A stretch of DNA of 39,285 nt from an uncultured Lachnospiraceae bacterium (GTDB lineage Bacteria; Bacillota; Clostridia; Lachnospirales; Lachnospiraceae). This document shows positions 16,565-25,863 of the stretch, piece by piece; positions within the stretch are counted from its first letter, which is position 1; every line of letters begins with the position of its first letter. The stretch spans positions 1 through 39,285 of the forward strand of contig CALZBR010000024.1 in assembly GCA_945621435.1 (NCBI GenBank). Direction: 5' to 3'. A program made the position numbers and the translations under genes. Below the pieces are notes generated by a model. That model was not told where the DNA came from, searched no databases, and worked only from the letters and a program-made list of their open reading frames with translations.

Positions 16565-17218
16565 ATGCGTTTTTTCATTGATACCGCAAAGGTAGAAGAC
16601 ATTAAGAAGGCTAACGACATGGGCGTTATCTGTGGCGTTACCACCAACCCTTCTCTGATCGCGAAGGAAGGCAGAGTATTTGAAGAGGTAATCGCAGAGA
16701 TTGCATCTATCGTTGACGGACCTATCAGTGGTGAGGTTAAGGCTACCACCGTAGATGCTGAGGGTATGATTGCAGAGGGACGTGCTATTGCCAAGATTCA
16801 TCCCAACATGGTAGTTAAGATTCCCATGACAGTAGAGGGACTTAAGGCTTGTAAGGCTCTTACCGCAGAAGGAATCAAGACCAATGTAACTTTGATTTTC
16901 AGTGCCAACCAGGCTCTGCTTGCTGCACGTGCCGGTGCTACTTATGTTTCTCCTTTCCTGGGACGTCTGGATGACATCAGCCAGAGAGGTGTAGATCTTA
17001 TCCGTGAGATTTCCGAAATCTTTGCAGTGGCTAATCTTGATACTCAGATCATCGCAGCAAGTGTGCGTAATCCTATTCATGTAACCGATTGTGCACTGGC
17101 AGGAGCTGATATTGCGACTGTTCCCTATGCTGTTATCGAACAGATGGTAAAGCATCCTCTGACCACAGCAGGAATCGAGAAGTTCCAGGCTGACTACAGA
17201 GCTGTATTTGGTGACTGA
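16565..17218 (+). CDS. fsa: Fructose-6-phosphate aldolase / small transaldolase
   Basis: This 217-residue protein is of the short (FSA/TalC) transaldolase subfamily, which forms a Schiff base with dihydroxyacetone units. The start [21 protein letters not shown] (24-34), the Schiff-base lysine K85 in VVKIPMT, and SPFLGRLDD are signatures. Such proteins act as fructose-6-phosphate aldolases or as true transaldolases; the sequence alone does not decide which. Its codon usage looks strongly biased, as in highly expressed genes, and it has its own promoter and terminator. GGAG precedes the ATG. Confidence 0.95.
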   Translation: MRFFIDTAKVEDIKKANDMGVICGVTTNPSLIAKEGRVFEEVIAEIASIVDGPISGEVKATTVDAEGMIAEGRAIAKIHPNMVVKIPMTVEGLKACKALTAEGIKTNVTLIFSANQALLAARAGATYVSPFLGRLDDISQRGVDLIREISEIFAVANLDTQIIAASVRNPIHVTDCALAGADIATVPYAVIEQMVKHPLTTAGIEKFQADYRAVFGD

Positions 17219-17256
17219 TATTCACCATATGCATATACGGGCATAAAGTATAAAAT

Positions 17257-17290
17257 AAAAGAGGGTATCCCGTTTGGGGTACCCTCTTTT
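17257..17290. terminator. Bidirectional terminator between fsa and the spore protein gene
   Basis: An 11-base stem (17261-17271 with 17276-17286, one T-G pair) with a GTTT loop is flanked by AAAA on the left and TTTT on the right, so it can work for both converging genes. Confidence 0.9.
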
Positions 17291-17327
17291 GATACATAAC
17301 AGTATCGTCCTTCCTGCTCAGGGAGCC

Positions 17328-17528
17328 TTATTTCATCTGCTCTTCCTGCTTACGAATCATACGACGAACCATCTCACCACCGATGGAACCTGCCTCACGA
17401 GAGGTAAGGTCACCGTTGTAACCCTCCTTCAGGTTTACGCCAAGTTCAGATGCAACCTCAGTCTTAAAACGATCCATAGCGGCCTTAGCCTCAGGAACTT
17501 CAACTCTATTACTTCTGTTACCGTTCAT
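17328..17528 (-). CDS. Small acid-soluble spore protein, alpha/beta type
   Basis: This 66-residue protein coats and protects DNA in the dormant spore. It carries the family core FKTEVASELGVNL (residues 21-33), in which the germination protease GPR cleaves, and the C-terminal SREAGSIGGEMVRRMI. The frame is open further upstream, to 17588, but GGAGGTG lies at the right distance before the ATG at 17528-17526 and the shorter form has the family length. A sigma-G-like promoter lies about 110 bases upstream. Confidence 0.96.
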   Translation of the reverse strand: MNGNRSNRVEVPEAKAAMDRFKTEVASELGVNLKEGYNGDLTSREAGSIGGEMVRRMIRKQEEQMK

Positions 17529-17570
17529 TGTTTTCACCTCCATAAGTTTTTGTTTCTTCTCTATCTTCAA

Positions 17571-17593
17571 GATAAGTGTTGTCTGCACTTATC
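17571..17593 (-). other. Hairpin in the spore protein leader
   Basis: GATAAGTG (17571-17578) and CACTTATC (17586-17593) form a perfect 8-base stem with a 7-base loop, in the 5' leader of the spore protein transcript. It has no T run and is more likely an mRNA-stabilising or neutral structure than a terminator. Confidence 0.5.
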
Positions 17594-17638
17594 CCAAAGA
17601 ATTCAGGAGAAGTGTCTTGACTTAACTTATCTTGGTCT

Positions 17639-17667
17639 TAGTATGACCGACAGAAAAGAAAATATGT
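17639..17667 (-). promoter_or_regulatory. Sigma-G-like promoter of the spore protein gene
   Basis: On the minus strand, ACATA (17667-17663), 17 bases, and CATACTA (17645-17639) match the forespore sigma-G pattern (GHATR, about 18 bases, CATWHTA) with one mismatch in the -35 element. Genes of this family are known sigma-G targets. Confidence 0.65.
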
Positions 17668-17693
17668 TGGTAACTTTTGGAGATGAATCAAAA

Positions 17694-20288
17694 TCAATTA
17701 AATGCGTACTTATAATGTTCCCAATCCGTGAGGTAGAGTCCGCCGGTGCTTTCGTCCACAGAGAACAGTCCTTCCTCCGTCAGCTCCTGTACAAGTTCAA
17801 GGGTAGTTTCCGGACCGAATGCGACACCATATTGGAAGTAAGGTGGGAATTGAAGCACGGGCTCGGCATGTCCTTTTTGGTAGGAAGCAAAATAATAGTA
17901 GATACGATTTTTGGCGGTCTGCCTGAAGGTCGCATCGTCGGGCATATCCAGTCCGTTTTCCACACAAAAATCTAAAAGCATTTCCTGCTGGGCTCTGGCC
18001 TCAATCTGTCCCCAGAGTCCGGTAACGGTATTGAATTCTGAAATGGGAGTACTGATGGTCTGAAGCTTCTCCTGAATGCTTTCGGTAGAAGCACCATCGC
18101 TTAGCATTTTCTGCACTTCAGCAAACCCGATGCGGAACTCTGCAAAATCGTGAATCTGTTCTATCTGGGGAAGCATAAGATGCAACAGGTCACGAAGCTC
18201 AATGGGAAGCGGTAAAGTATTGGAAGAAAGATTCTTGTCGATCATCTCATTCAGTACAGTTAAGGCTCTCTCGCTTCTGCGAAGGATATCCTCGGCAGGA
18301 TAGGAATCGCTTTTCAGGATATAATTCTCGCTTGACCACCAATAGGTGTCCCAGGTGTATCCGGAACGGGCGTCTTCAATCAGACTTAGGATGTCTGAAA
18401 ATTCGTCACAGTATTCACTGCCGACTGCAGCATAGGCAATCTCTTTGGTCAGAGCTTCCGGATCGCGTGCCGGGTCAATCAGAAGCTGAGCGGCACAGTA
18501 AAGGGAGAAGACATTGATGACATGGTTGGAATCCATTTCACTCCAATAGTCAGGTTTTTGGATGCTGTCATACTTGGCGGAAGTCAGGTACACATCCTGA
18601 ATAATATGAGGGTTAAAATTCATCTGTGCAAGCTGATCAATCTCCATCTCGCAGGTGTTCCATGCCCAGGTGCCCAGGCGGCAGCCGCTATTTTTACAGA
18701 AATTGCGGAAACCTGTATAATCTCCTTCATCGTCGTGCTGACCGTGTTCATAAAGTGTGATGTCATTTCCGAGTGCAGCGAGGAAGGCATTCTTATCAAA
18801 GGCATCTACCCAGCAATTGACACCGAAATCGATATCGGGGTTGATGGCATGAAATTTGTCGGAGAGCATATTTGCGAAAAACGCAACATCTTCGGATATC
18901 CTCAGATTGCCTGGGTCATAATAATGGGCGATGACACGGTCACAGCAATCAGCCAGTTCTGCATAGAGGGAATAGTATTTTTCAAAGGTTGCAACTACGG
19001 CAGGGTTCTCGTGTGCGAAGTTATAGCCTGCGGTGGAATAAGTAACACTGTTGTCCACCCAGCCGTAGCCTGTAAATTCTGCGCCCCATACCCAGAGTGT
19101 AAAGCCCATTCCCATGGAGTGAGCGGCATCGGCCAGAATCCTGAGGCGCTCATGAACATATTGATAACCTCCTGCGCCGGCCCAGGCAGAGCACATGTCT
19201 GTCACCTGGATTCCGGTAAACCCGCAGAACTTCAGCATTCGAACATAATCATAGAGCTGTTCGTCCGAAAATGACATGATATCGGTCTTGGTGGAGGTGG
19301 AATCATTGAGATAAGTGCCGCGGCTGTAATTGGTAGTCCAGAGGGTTATGATAGCTTCTCTTTCGTTAATCCACACCTCTTCACCGGAGCCATAGGAAGC
19401 AGGGAGATGAAGGGGGGCGATTTTGCTCGAAAGCTTCTCTTTCGGAGAGCCGGCATACATCCAGCCAAGGCTTGTATTGGCAAATTCCAGAATGCCTTCT
19501 GAAAGACCTTTTTCAGTGGACCCGTTGATCACAATATCGGAACCGGAATATGTGATGGAATAGGGAGCGCCGGAATAGATGGGCTCTACGCTCAACAAAA
19601 AACGAGGACATTCAGAAGCAGACTCTGCGATACCTGCGGAATCCGTGGATTCCACAAAGGAGGGGAGGACACCGCAGGATAGGGTCAGATAATAGCCTAA
19701 ATCGTAGGCGTAGGATTTGGATAGGCCCTTGGCGTAGGTGATATTATATTGAGACAGCGGGGTGTTGTTCGGTCCGGTGAGGCTGCGGATGCTGCGTCCT
19801 GTATCCAGATGGCGTTGGTCTTGTCCGAGCAATAAGGTGCCGTCTGCGGCAGTCATGCGGTATACAAGGTAATAACAGGCACGGGAAAGACCTGTTTTGT
19901 CCGGAGCCAGAAGGAACAATCCGTTTCCCTGACGGGCTATGATAAATCCGTGTTCCTGAACGCCATCTAACGAAAAACCGAGATTTTCAACAGTTTCCTT
20001 CGTGTCGGCCAGATGCAGGTACAGGTGAGAGGCCGAAGTGGCAGAGTAAAGCTTGGATGACAATCTGTTTTGACATAGATTTTTCAGTAATTCAGCTTCC
20101 TGTTCTGTTTCAGCTTCCCATTGGATACGATAGCTTCTCAGAAGCTCCGTATTATTGATTTCCCGGCGGAATCTGTATAAAAAAACAACAAATGAAATAA
20201 ATAACATGGTAAGGATGGGAATCATTACCCATACAATAGGATGGATTGCGTTTTTCACTTTCCTGGGTGTCTCTTTACTTTTTGCCAT
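17694..20288 (-). CDS. Membrane-anchored glycoside-hydrolase-like protein
   Basis: This 864-residue protein has a basic N-terminus and one membrane helix (about 18-38), with the rest probably outside the cell. Residues 240-285 (TEKGLSEGILEFANTSLGW) resemble the N-terminal domain of GH67 alpha-glucuronidases and GH20 hexosaminidases, whose pattern is G-x-YG-x-FLE-x-LG-x-R; residues 110-150 may be a related module. A (beta/alpha)8-barrel-like region follows at about 305-600, with FTGIQVTDMC, MGFTLWVWGAEF (394-405), VIAHYYDPGN (452-461) and FGVNCWVDAF (488-497). The last 200 residues are mainly helical. Substrate and catalytic residues cannot be assigned. AAGGAG precedes the ATG. It has no gene partner nearby. 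Confidence 0.6.
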   Translation of the reverse strand: MAKSKETPRKVKNAIHPIVWVMIPILTMLFISFVVFLYRFRREINNTELLRSYRIQWEAETEQEAELLKNLCQNRLSSKLYSATSASHLYLHLADTKETVENLGFSLDGVQEHGFIIARQGNGLFLLAPDKTGLSRACYYLVYRMTAADGTLLLGQDQRHLDTGRSIRSLTGPNNTPLSQYNITYAKGLSKSYAYDLGYYLTLSCGVLPSFVESTDSAGIAESASECPRFLLSVEPIYSGAPYSITYSGSDIVINGSTEKGLSEGILEFANTSLGWMYAGSPKEKLSSKIAPLHLPASYGSGEEVWINEREAIITLWTTNYSRGTYLNDSTSTKTDIMSFSDEQLYDYVRMLKFCGFTGIQVTDMCSAWAGAGGYQYVHERLRILADAAHSMGMGFTLWVWGAEFTGYGWVDNSVTYSTAGYNFAHENPAVVATFEKYYSLYAELADCCDRVIAHYYDPGNLRISEDVAFFANMLSDKFHAINPDIDFGVNCWVDAFDKNAFLAALGNDITLYEHGQHDDEGDYTGFRNFCKNSGCRLGTWAWNTCEMEIDQLAQMNFNPHIIQDVYLTSAKYDSIQKPDYWSEMDSNHVINVFSLYCAAQLLIDPARDPEALTKEIAYAAVGSEYCDEFSDILSLIEDARSGYTWDTYWWSSENYILKSDSYPAEDILRRSERALTVLNEMIDKNLSSNTLPLPIELRDLLHLMLPQIEQIHDFAEFRIGFAEVQKMLSDGASTESIQEKLQTISTPISEFNTVTGLWGQIEARAQQEMLLDFCVENGLDMPDDATFRQTAKNRIYYYFASYQKGHAEPVLQFPPYFQYGVAFGPETTLELVQELTEEGLFSVDESTGGLYLTDWEHYKYAFN

Positions 20289-20474
20289 GGCTGTCTCCTT
20301 GCGTATGCATGTACCTGAGTATGTGTATATCTGAGTATACGTACACCGGCCTGTTATTCTAATATCCTGATCATCTGAGATTATCTATAGATTATCAGAG
20401 GTTTTGGTTTATTGTCAACACCGGAGGTCGCGGCTGTGGGTAAAATCAATGCGGAAAACCAATATAAAAAACAT
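20289..20474. other. Intergenic region with short repeats
   Basis: This gap separates the divergent glycosidase-like and tig genes. It holds two copies of CTGAGTAT (about 20315 and 20331) and two copies of GATTATC around TATA (near 20380-20398). No terminator, gene or clear minus-strand sigma-A promoter was found. Confidence 0.4.
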
Positions 20475-20503
20475 TTGTATTTTTGCACCTTATATGCTAT
20501 AAT
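20475..20503 (+). promoter_or_regulatory. Promoter of the tig-clp cluster
   Basis: TTGTAT at 20475-20480, 17 bases, and a perfect TATAAT at 20498-20503 preceded by TGC (extended -10). Confidence 0.82.
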
Positions 20504-20589
20504 CTTAAAATGACTGTGATTGTGTCCTGCTAATTAAGAAAAGAGGACAAAAGATACGAAGCACGGTGATTTAAGGAGGAAATGTAATC

Positions 20590-21939
20590 ATGAGTTTACA
20601 GATTGAAAAGTTAGAGAAGAATATGGCCAAGCTGACCATTGAGGTTTCTGCTGAAGAATTGGAAAAGGCAATCGAAGGAGCTTATCAGAAAAATAAAAAC
20701 AAGATCAGTATTCCCGGTTTCCGTAAGGGTAAAGCTCCCCGTAAGATGATAGAGCAGATGTACGGTAAGGAAGTATTTTATGAAGATGCAGCCAATGCGC
20801 TGATTCCCGATGCTTATGAAGAGGCATTGAAGGATTGCACCGAAGACATCGTATCTTCTCCCAAGATTGACGTGACTCAGCTGGAGGCAGGCAAGCCTTT
20901 TATCTTTACTGCAGAAGTTGCATTGAAGCCTGAAGTTACCCTTGGTAAGTATAAGGGTGTCAAGGTAGACAAGGCAGATACTACCGTAACCGACGAAGAA
21001 GTAAATGCAGAGATAGACAGGGAGAGAGAGAAGAACTCCAGAACAGTTGAGGTTGAGCGTACCGTAGAGAACGGAGATATCGCAACCATCGATTTCGAAG
21101 GCTTTGTGGATGGCGTTGCCTTCCAGGGCGGAAAGGGTGAGGATTATCCTCTGACCATCGGCTCAGGTGCATTTATTCCCGGATTCGAGGAGGCACTGAT
21201 TGGCGCGGAGATCGGTAAGGAAGTGGATGTCAATGTTACCTTCCCCGAGGAATATCAGGCAGCAGAGCTTGCAGGTAAGGCAGCGGTATTCAAGTGCACC
21301 GTTAAGAAGCTTCAGGAGAAGCAGGTTCCCGAGCTTGACGATGATTTTGTAAGCGAGGTATCTGAAGAGAGCGATACCGTTGATGAGTATAAGGCTGAGA
21401 TTAAGAAGAAGCTGGAAGACAATAAAGCGGCAGCGGCTAAGAATGCAAAGGAAGATGCTGCAATTGACGCTGTTATTGCTGATGCCAAGATGGACATCCC
21501 CGACGCAATGGTTGAGACCCAGCAGAGAGAGATGGTTCAGGAGTATGCGCAGAGAATGCAGTCTCAGGGAATCTCCATGGAGCAGTACATGAAGTTGACA
21601 GGTATGACGGTTCAGATGCTTATGGAGCAGGTGAAGCCTCAGGCTATGAAGAGAATCCAGTCCAGACTGGTTCTTGAGGCTGTGGCAGTCGCTGAGAAGC
21701 TGGAAGCAACTGAGGAAGATTTTGAAGAAGAAGTTAAAACCATGGCAGAGGTTTACAGCATGGATACCGATAAGGTTAAAGAACTCCTTGGAGAGAACGG
21801 CAAGAAGCAGGTTATGCAGGACATTGTTGTAAAGAAAGCTGCTGAATTTGTAACCGAGAATGCAAAGGAAGAAAAGGCTGCTGCAAAGAAGAGCACCAAG
21901 AAGGCAAAAGCAGCAGAAGAGACTGAAGACAAAGAGTGA
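20590..21939 (+). CDS. tig: Trigger factor
   Basis: This 449-residue ribosome-associated chaperone and peptidyl-prolyl isomerase meets nascent chains at the exit tunnel. The ribosome-binding motif GFRKGKAPR is at residues 43-51. The FKBP-type PPIase domain spans about 155-245 ([24 protein letters not shown]). A helical C-terminal chaperone domain follows, with a Lys/Ala/Glu-rich tail of about 25 residues beyond the usual end. AAGGAGGAAAT precedes the ATG. It heads the tig-clpP-clpX cluster. Confidence 0.97.
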   Translation: MSLQIEKLEKNMAKLTIEVSAEELEKAIEGAYQKNKNKISIPGFRKGKAPRKMIEQMYGKEVFYEDAANALIPDAYEEALKDCTEDIVSSPKIDVTQLEAGKPFIFTAEVALKPEVTLGKYKGVKVDKADTTVTDEEVNAEIDREREKNSRTVEVERTVENGDIATIDFEGFVDGVAFQGGKGEDYPLTIGSGAFIPGFEEALIGAEIGKEVDVNVTFPEEYQAAELAGKAAVFKCTVKKLQEKQVPELDDDFVSEVSEESDTVDEYKAEIKKKLEDNKAAAAKNAKEDAAIDAVIADAKMDIPDAMVETQQREMVQEYAQRMQSQGISMEQYMKLTGMTVQMLMEQVKPQAMKRIQSRLVLEAVAVAEKLEATEEDFEEEVKTMAEVYSMDTDKVKELLGENGKKQVMQDIVVKKAAEFVTENAKEEKAAAKKSTKKAKAAEETEDKE

Positions 21940-21970
21940 GTTTTGTAATCTGCCAAAGACATTGATATCA

Positions 21971-22003
21971 GTTGTACTCCGATTCCCGGAGTACAACTTT
22001 TTT
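21971..22003 (+). terminator. Intrinsic terminator between tig and clpP
   Basis: A perfect 11-base stem (21971-21981 with 21987-21997) with a 5-base loop is followed by six T. Only 48 bases remain before clpP and no clear promoter was found there, so clpP may depend on partial read-through. Confidence 0.88.
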
Positions 22004-22051
22004 CAAAATAGAAACGATAGAAGGTATGAAAAAGAAACGGAGGTTTTGAGT

Positions 22052-22651
22052 ATGAGTTTAGTACCGTATGTCATTGAACAAACCAGTAAAGGTGAGAGAT
22101 CTTATGATATTTATTCCAGACTGTTAAAGGACAGAATTATTTTCCTCGGAGAAGAGGTAAATGATACTTCTGCCAGTATTGTGGTAGCTCAGCTTCTGTT
22201 CCTGGAAGCAGAAGATCCTGAGAAGGATATTCATCTTTATATCAACAGCCCCGGTGGTTCCATTACTGCCGGTATGGCAATTTATGATACCATGAATTAC
22301 ATTAAGTGTGATGTCTCCACTGTGTGTATCGGTATGGCTGCCAGCATGGGAGCATTTCTGCTCAGCGGCGGTGCGAAGGGAAAGCGTTTTGCACTTCCCA
22401 ATGCAGAAATCATGATCCATCAGCCTCTTGGCGGATCTCAGGGTCAGGCAACAGAGATAGAGATTGCAGCAAGACATATTTTGAAGACCAGAGAAAAATT
22501 AAATCATATGCTTGCCGAGAATACCGGTAAGGATTATGAGACTATCTGTGCCGACACAGAGCGTGACAACTGGATGAGTGCAGCGGAAGCTAAGGATTAC
22601 GGTCTGATTGATATGGTGATTGCCTCTCATGACAGAGATGAGAAAAAATAA
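22052..22651 (+). CDS. clpP: ATP-dependent Clp protease proteolytic subunit
   Basis: This 199-residue serine peptidase forms the two-ring proteolytic chamber used by ClpX and ClpC. The catalytic triad is S98 (GMAASMGAF), H123 (MIHQP) and D172. The NSPGGS oxyanion strand is at 65-70. The frame is open well upstream, but ACGGAGG and the family start [11 protein letters not shown] fix the ATG at 22052; the N-terminal loops needed for ClpX docking are complete. clpX follows after 18 bases. Confidence 0.98.
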   Translation: MSLVPYVIEQTSKGERSYDIYSRLLKDRIIFLGEEVNDTSASIVVAQLLFLEAEDPEKDIHLYINSPGGSITAGMAIYDTMNYIKCDVSTVCIGMAASMGAFLLSGGAKGKRFALPNAEIMIHQPLGGSQGQATEIEIAARHILKTREKLNHMLAENTGKDYETICADTERDNWMSAAEAKDYGLIDMVIASHDRDEKK

Positions 22652-22669
22652 TAGCTTAGGAGTATAAAT

Positions 22670-23941
22670 ATGGCACCTAAAATGACAGGAAATGACATTA
22701 GATGTTCTTTCTGTAACAAGACACAGGGTCAGGTTCGCAAGCTGATTGCAGGACCTGAAGGCGTGTATATTTGCGATGAGTGCATTGATATCTGTGCAGA
22801 CATTCTGGAGGAGGAGCTTGAGGAAGAACAGGAGGACGAAGCTGTTCATCCTGAGATTAATCTGCTAAAGCCTATCCAGATAAAGAATTTTCTGGACGAA
22901 TATGTGGTTGGTCAGGATGAAGCCAAAAAGATTCTGTCTGTTGCGGTATATAATCACTATAAGCGTGTCACGGCACCAAAGGATCTGGATGATGTTGAAC
23001 TGCAGAAGAGTAATATCATTATGATAGGTCCTACCGGTTCCGGTAAGACATATCTCGCCCAGACATTGGCAAAGATTATCAATGTTCCCTTTGCAATTGC
23101 GGATGCAACTACACTGACCGAAGCCGGTTATGTGGGTGAGGATGTTGAGAATATTCTTCTGAAGCTAATTCAGGCGGCTGACTACGATGTGGAGAGAGCC
23201 CAGTATGGTATCGTATATATTGATGAGATTGATAAGATCACCAAGAAGGGAGAGAATGTTTCTATCACCCGTGATGTGTCCGGTGAGGGCGTTCAGCAGG
23301 CGCTGCTTAAGATCATTGAGGGAACCGTGGCAAGTGTACCTCCGCAGGGTGGCAGAAAACATCCCCATCAGGAGCTGATTTCTATTGATACTTCCAATAT
23401 TCTCTTTATCTGCGGAGGAGCCTTTGACGGGCTGGAGAAGATTATCGAATCCAGATTGGATCGCAAGGCAATCGGTTTCAACACAGAGGTTTCTCAAAAG
23501 ACAACAAAGGAGCTTAGCGAGCTGTTCCAGGCAGTGACACCTCAGGATCTGGTCAAGTTTGGTCTGATTCCGGAGTTTGTCGGACGTGTTCCCATCTGTG
23601 TTGCACTGAGAGGTCTGGACAAGGAAGCTCTTGAAAGAATCCTGAAAGAGCCAAAGAATGCCTTGATCAAACAGTACAGAAAGCTGTTTAACATGGATGA
23701 AGTTGAGCTGACGTTCGAGGATGAGGCTGTTTCTGCAATTGCAGCCAAGGCTTTTGAGAGAAAGACAGGAGCCAGAGGATTGCGCTCCATTATGGAAAAT
23801 GTGCTGATGGATACTATGTACACAATTCCTTCTGATGACACGATTGAAGAGTGTGTGATTACCAAAGAGGTCGTGGACGAGGAAAGTGCCCCCGTCATTG
23901 TCCGTAAGGGGGAGACAGGAAAGCTGGATACAGGCAAATGA
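22670..23941 (+). CDS. clpX: ClpX, ATPase subunit of Clp protease
   Basis: This 423-residue AAA+ unfoldase feeds substrates into ClpP. The N-terminal zinc-binding domain has C12, C15, C35 and C38. Walker A is GPTGSGKT (120-127), Walker B is YIDEIDKI, and GERVQQ-like pore loop region [10 protein letters not shown] follows. The IGF loop for ClpP docking is represented by KAIGFN. The stop overlaps the engB start by 4 bases. Confidence 0.98.
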   Translation: MAPKMTGNDIRCSFCNKTQGQVRKLIAGPEGVYICDECIDICADILEEELEEEQEDEAVHPEINLLKPIQIKNFLDEYVVGQDEAKKILSVAVYNHYKRVTAPKDLDDVELQKSNIIMIGPTGSGKTYLAQTLAKIINVPFAIADATTLTEAGYVGEDVENILLKLIQAADYDVERAQYGIVYIDEIDKITKKGENVSITRDVSGEGVQQALLKIIEGTVASVPPQGGRKHPHQELISIDTSNILFICGGAFDGLEKIIESRLDRKAIGFNTEVSQKTTKELSELFQAVTPQDLVKFGLIPEFVGRVPICVALRGLDKEALERILKEPKNALIKQYRKLFNMDEVELTFEDEAVSAIAAKAFERKTGARGLRSIMENVLMDTMYTIPSDDTIEECVITKEVVDEESAPVIVRKGETGKLDTGK

Positions 23942-24531
23942 TTATAAAAAACGTTGGTCTGGAAACGGTCTGCGGTGTTACCAGTAAGCTTCCCCAGAGT
24001 AAATACCCGGAGGTTGCTTTTGCAGGAAAGAGTAATGTGGGGAAATCCTCTCTGATTAATGCTTTGGTCAACCGTAAAGCATTGGCCAGGACCAGTTCGC
24101 AGCCCGGAAAGACACAGACTATTAATTATTATAATATTAATGACGCCATCTATTTTGTGGATTTACCGGGATATGGATACGCCCGTGCCAATCAGGAGGT
24201 TAAGGCGGGATGGGGTCGAATGGTTGAGAACTACCTCCATGGTTCAAAGCAGTTGAAGAGAGTTTTTTTGCTGATTGATATCAGACATGCACCATCCGAA
24301 AATGACAGATTGATGTACGAATGGATTTGTAAGATGGGATTTGTTCCTGTGCTTATTGCCACAAAGCTTGATAAGATTAAGAGAAGTCAGCTTCAAAAAC
24401 AATTGAAGCTGATTCGCGAGGGATTGCAGGTAAAAGAAGGGACAATTCTGATTCCTTTCTCTTCGGAGACCAAGCAGGGCAGAGAGGAAGTTTATCAGAT
24501 TCTTGACAGCATTTTGGAGGAGAATATATGA
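23938..24531 (+). CDS. engB: Ribosome biogenesis GTP-binding protein (EngB/YsxC)
   Basis: This 197-residue GTPase is needed for assembly of the 50S ribosomal subunit. G1 is GKSNVGKSS (about 31-39), the G2/switch region follows at [11 protein letters not shown]3 is DLPGYGYA, and G4 is TKLDK. Start ATGA overlaps the stop of clpX, so translation is coupled. In many Firmicutes lon lies between clpX and engB; it is absent here. Confidence 0.97.
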   Translation: MIIKNVGLETVCGVTSKLPQSKYPEVAFAGKSNVGKSSLINALVNRKALARTSSQPGKTQTINYYNINDAIYFVDLPGYGYARANQEVKAGWGRMVENYLHGSKQLKRVFLLIDIRHAPSENDRLMYEWICKMGFVPVLIATKLDKIKRSQLQKQLKLIREGLQVKEGTILIPFSSETKQGREEVYQILDSILEENI

Positions 24532-25772
24532 GAAAATACGGCAAAGCTCTGGTAAATATCGCAGTGGCTGTAGTTTTATTTCTGGCGGTTACATTTCTAT
24601 TGCCAAGAGTGCTGGTTTTCTTTTCTCCTTTTGTAGTGGGCTGGGTTATCGCACTGATAGCCGGCCCATTTGTGCGTTTTTTTGAAGAAAAGCTCAGACT
24701 CAAGAGAAAAATAGGCGGCGTTTTTGTGATCGTATCGGTAATTGCGTTGGTGGTATTGATTGTTTACTTAGTTGGGGCTTTGATTGTTGAGCAGGTGATT
24801 GGTTTACTAAGTGATTTGCCGGATATGTGGATGGCAATGCAGGAGGATCTTGCTGATGTTTCAGCTACCATCAGCAAAATTGGAGAGAAATTTTTTGGCA
24901 ATGAAGAACTGAATCTTAATGACCTGACAGAACGTCTGGGCGTTTATCTCGGAAATATTTTCAGCAGTCTTGGAACACCGACTTTGGAAGCAGCCGGTAA
25001 TCTCGCAAAACGGCTTCCAACCATATTTATCGGAATCATTATGGCCTTACTTTCTTCCTATTTCTTTGTAGCGGAGCGTGCCGGAATAAATCAATGGTTA
25101 ACGGAGCATACCCCGGCAAATCTACAGATGCGCTATAAGATGATACGAAATTGTTTGATTCATTCTGTAGGTGGATATTTTAAGGCACAGTTAAAAATCG
25201 AAGTGTGGATGTATCTGTTGCTTCTGATTGGATTGGGGTGCCTGAACGTCAGATACTTTGCCCTGATTGCATTTGGAGTAGCTATTTTGGATCTCCTTCC
25301 TTTTTTCGGAACGGGTACGGTGTTGATTCCCTGGGCAGTCATTCGTATGATGACGGGAGATTATAAGACGGCTTTGTGGCTCTTGATTATATGGTGTGGC
25401 GGGCAATTGGCACGACAACTGATTCAACCTAAAATCGTAGGGGATTCTATCGGAGTTGCCCCCCTTCCGACCTTGTTTCTGCTCTTTGGTGGATATAAGC
25501 TTGGGGGAATTCTTGGTATGATTCTTGCGGTTCCTTTGGGATTGCTGGTGTATACCATGTATCAGGAGGGTGTTTTCGAAACGACGAAGCAGAGCATTCA
25601 GATTCTGGTCGCCGGTGTTAATCAATTCCGGAAAATAGAGAAGGAAGATCTGGATGAAGTGCAGGAAATGCAGAAGAGAAATGCTGAGATTTCTGAAAAA
25701 CTGAATGAACAGCGTCGAATCGAAAAACAGAAAAAACAGGAAAAACGGAAAGCAAAAAGAAAAAATATGTAA
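24528..25772 (+). CDS. AI-2E / YtvI-type membrane transporter family protein
   Basis: This 414-residue protein has about eight membrane segments in the AI-2E transporter pattern: two at the N-terminus (about 8-45), one at 62-90, a soluble helical section (95-155), and a C-terminal group with DLLPFFGTG, IVGDSIGVAPLPTLFLLFGGYKLGG. The nearest named relatives are sporulation protein YtvI and permease PerM; the substrate is unknown in most. The last 45 residues are a Lys/Glu/Gln-rich cytoplasmic tail. Its ATG overlaps the stop of engB by 4 bases; GAGGAG lies upstream. Confidence 0.85.
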   Translation: MRKYGKALVNIAVAVVLFLAVTFLLPRVLVFFSPFVVGWVIALIAGPFVRFFEEKLRLKRKIGGVFVIVSVIALVVLIVYLVGALIVEQVIGLLSDLPDMWMAMQEDLADVSATISKIGEKFFGNEELNLNDLTERLGVYLGNIFSSLGTPTLEAAGNLAKRLPTIFIGIIMALLSSYFFVAERAGINQWLTEHTPANLQMRYKMIRNCLIHSVGGYFKAQLKIEVWMYLLLLIGLGCLNVRYFALIAFGVAILDLLPFFGTGTVLIPWAVIRMMTGDYKTALWLLIIWCGGQLARQLIQPKIVGDSIGVAPLPTLFLLFGGYKLGGILGMILAVPLGLLVYTMYQEGVFETTKQSIQILVAGVNQFRKIEKEDLDEVQEMQKRNAEISEKLNEQRRIEKQKKQEKRKAKRKNM

Positions 25773-25863
25773 AACTTTGAAACTTTTACTTTGGAACAGC
25801 GTCTATACATATAGAGGGTTATTTCGGCTCTCAGATATTGGAATGACGAACGGAGGTAAAAGT

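Noticed and set aside
18522..19274. A 250-codon open frame opposite the glycosidase-like gene
   Set aside because: It is a mirror frame of the 864-residue gene, has no recognisable domain, and no ribosome site.
20310..20400. Short repeats in the gap before tig taken as a possible operator or attachment site
   Set aside because: The copies are 7-8 bases, not symmetrical, and consistent with chance in A/T-rich DNA.
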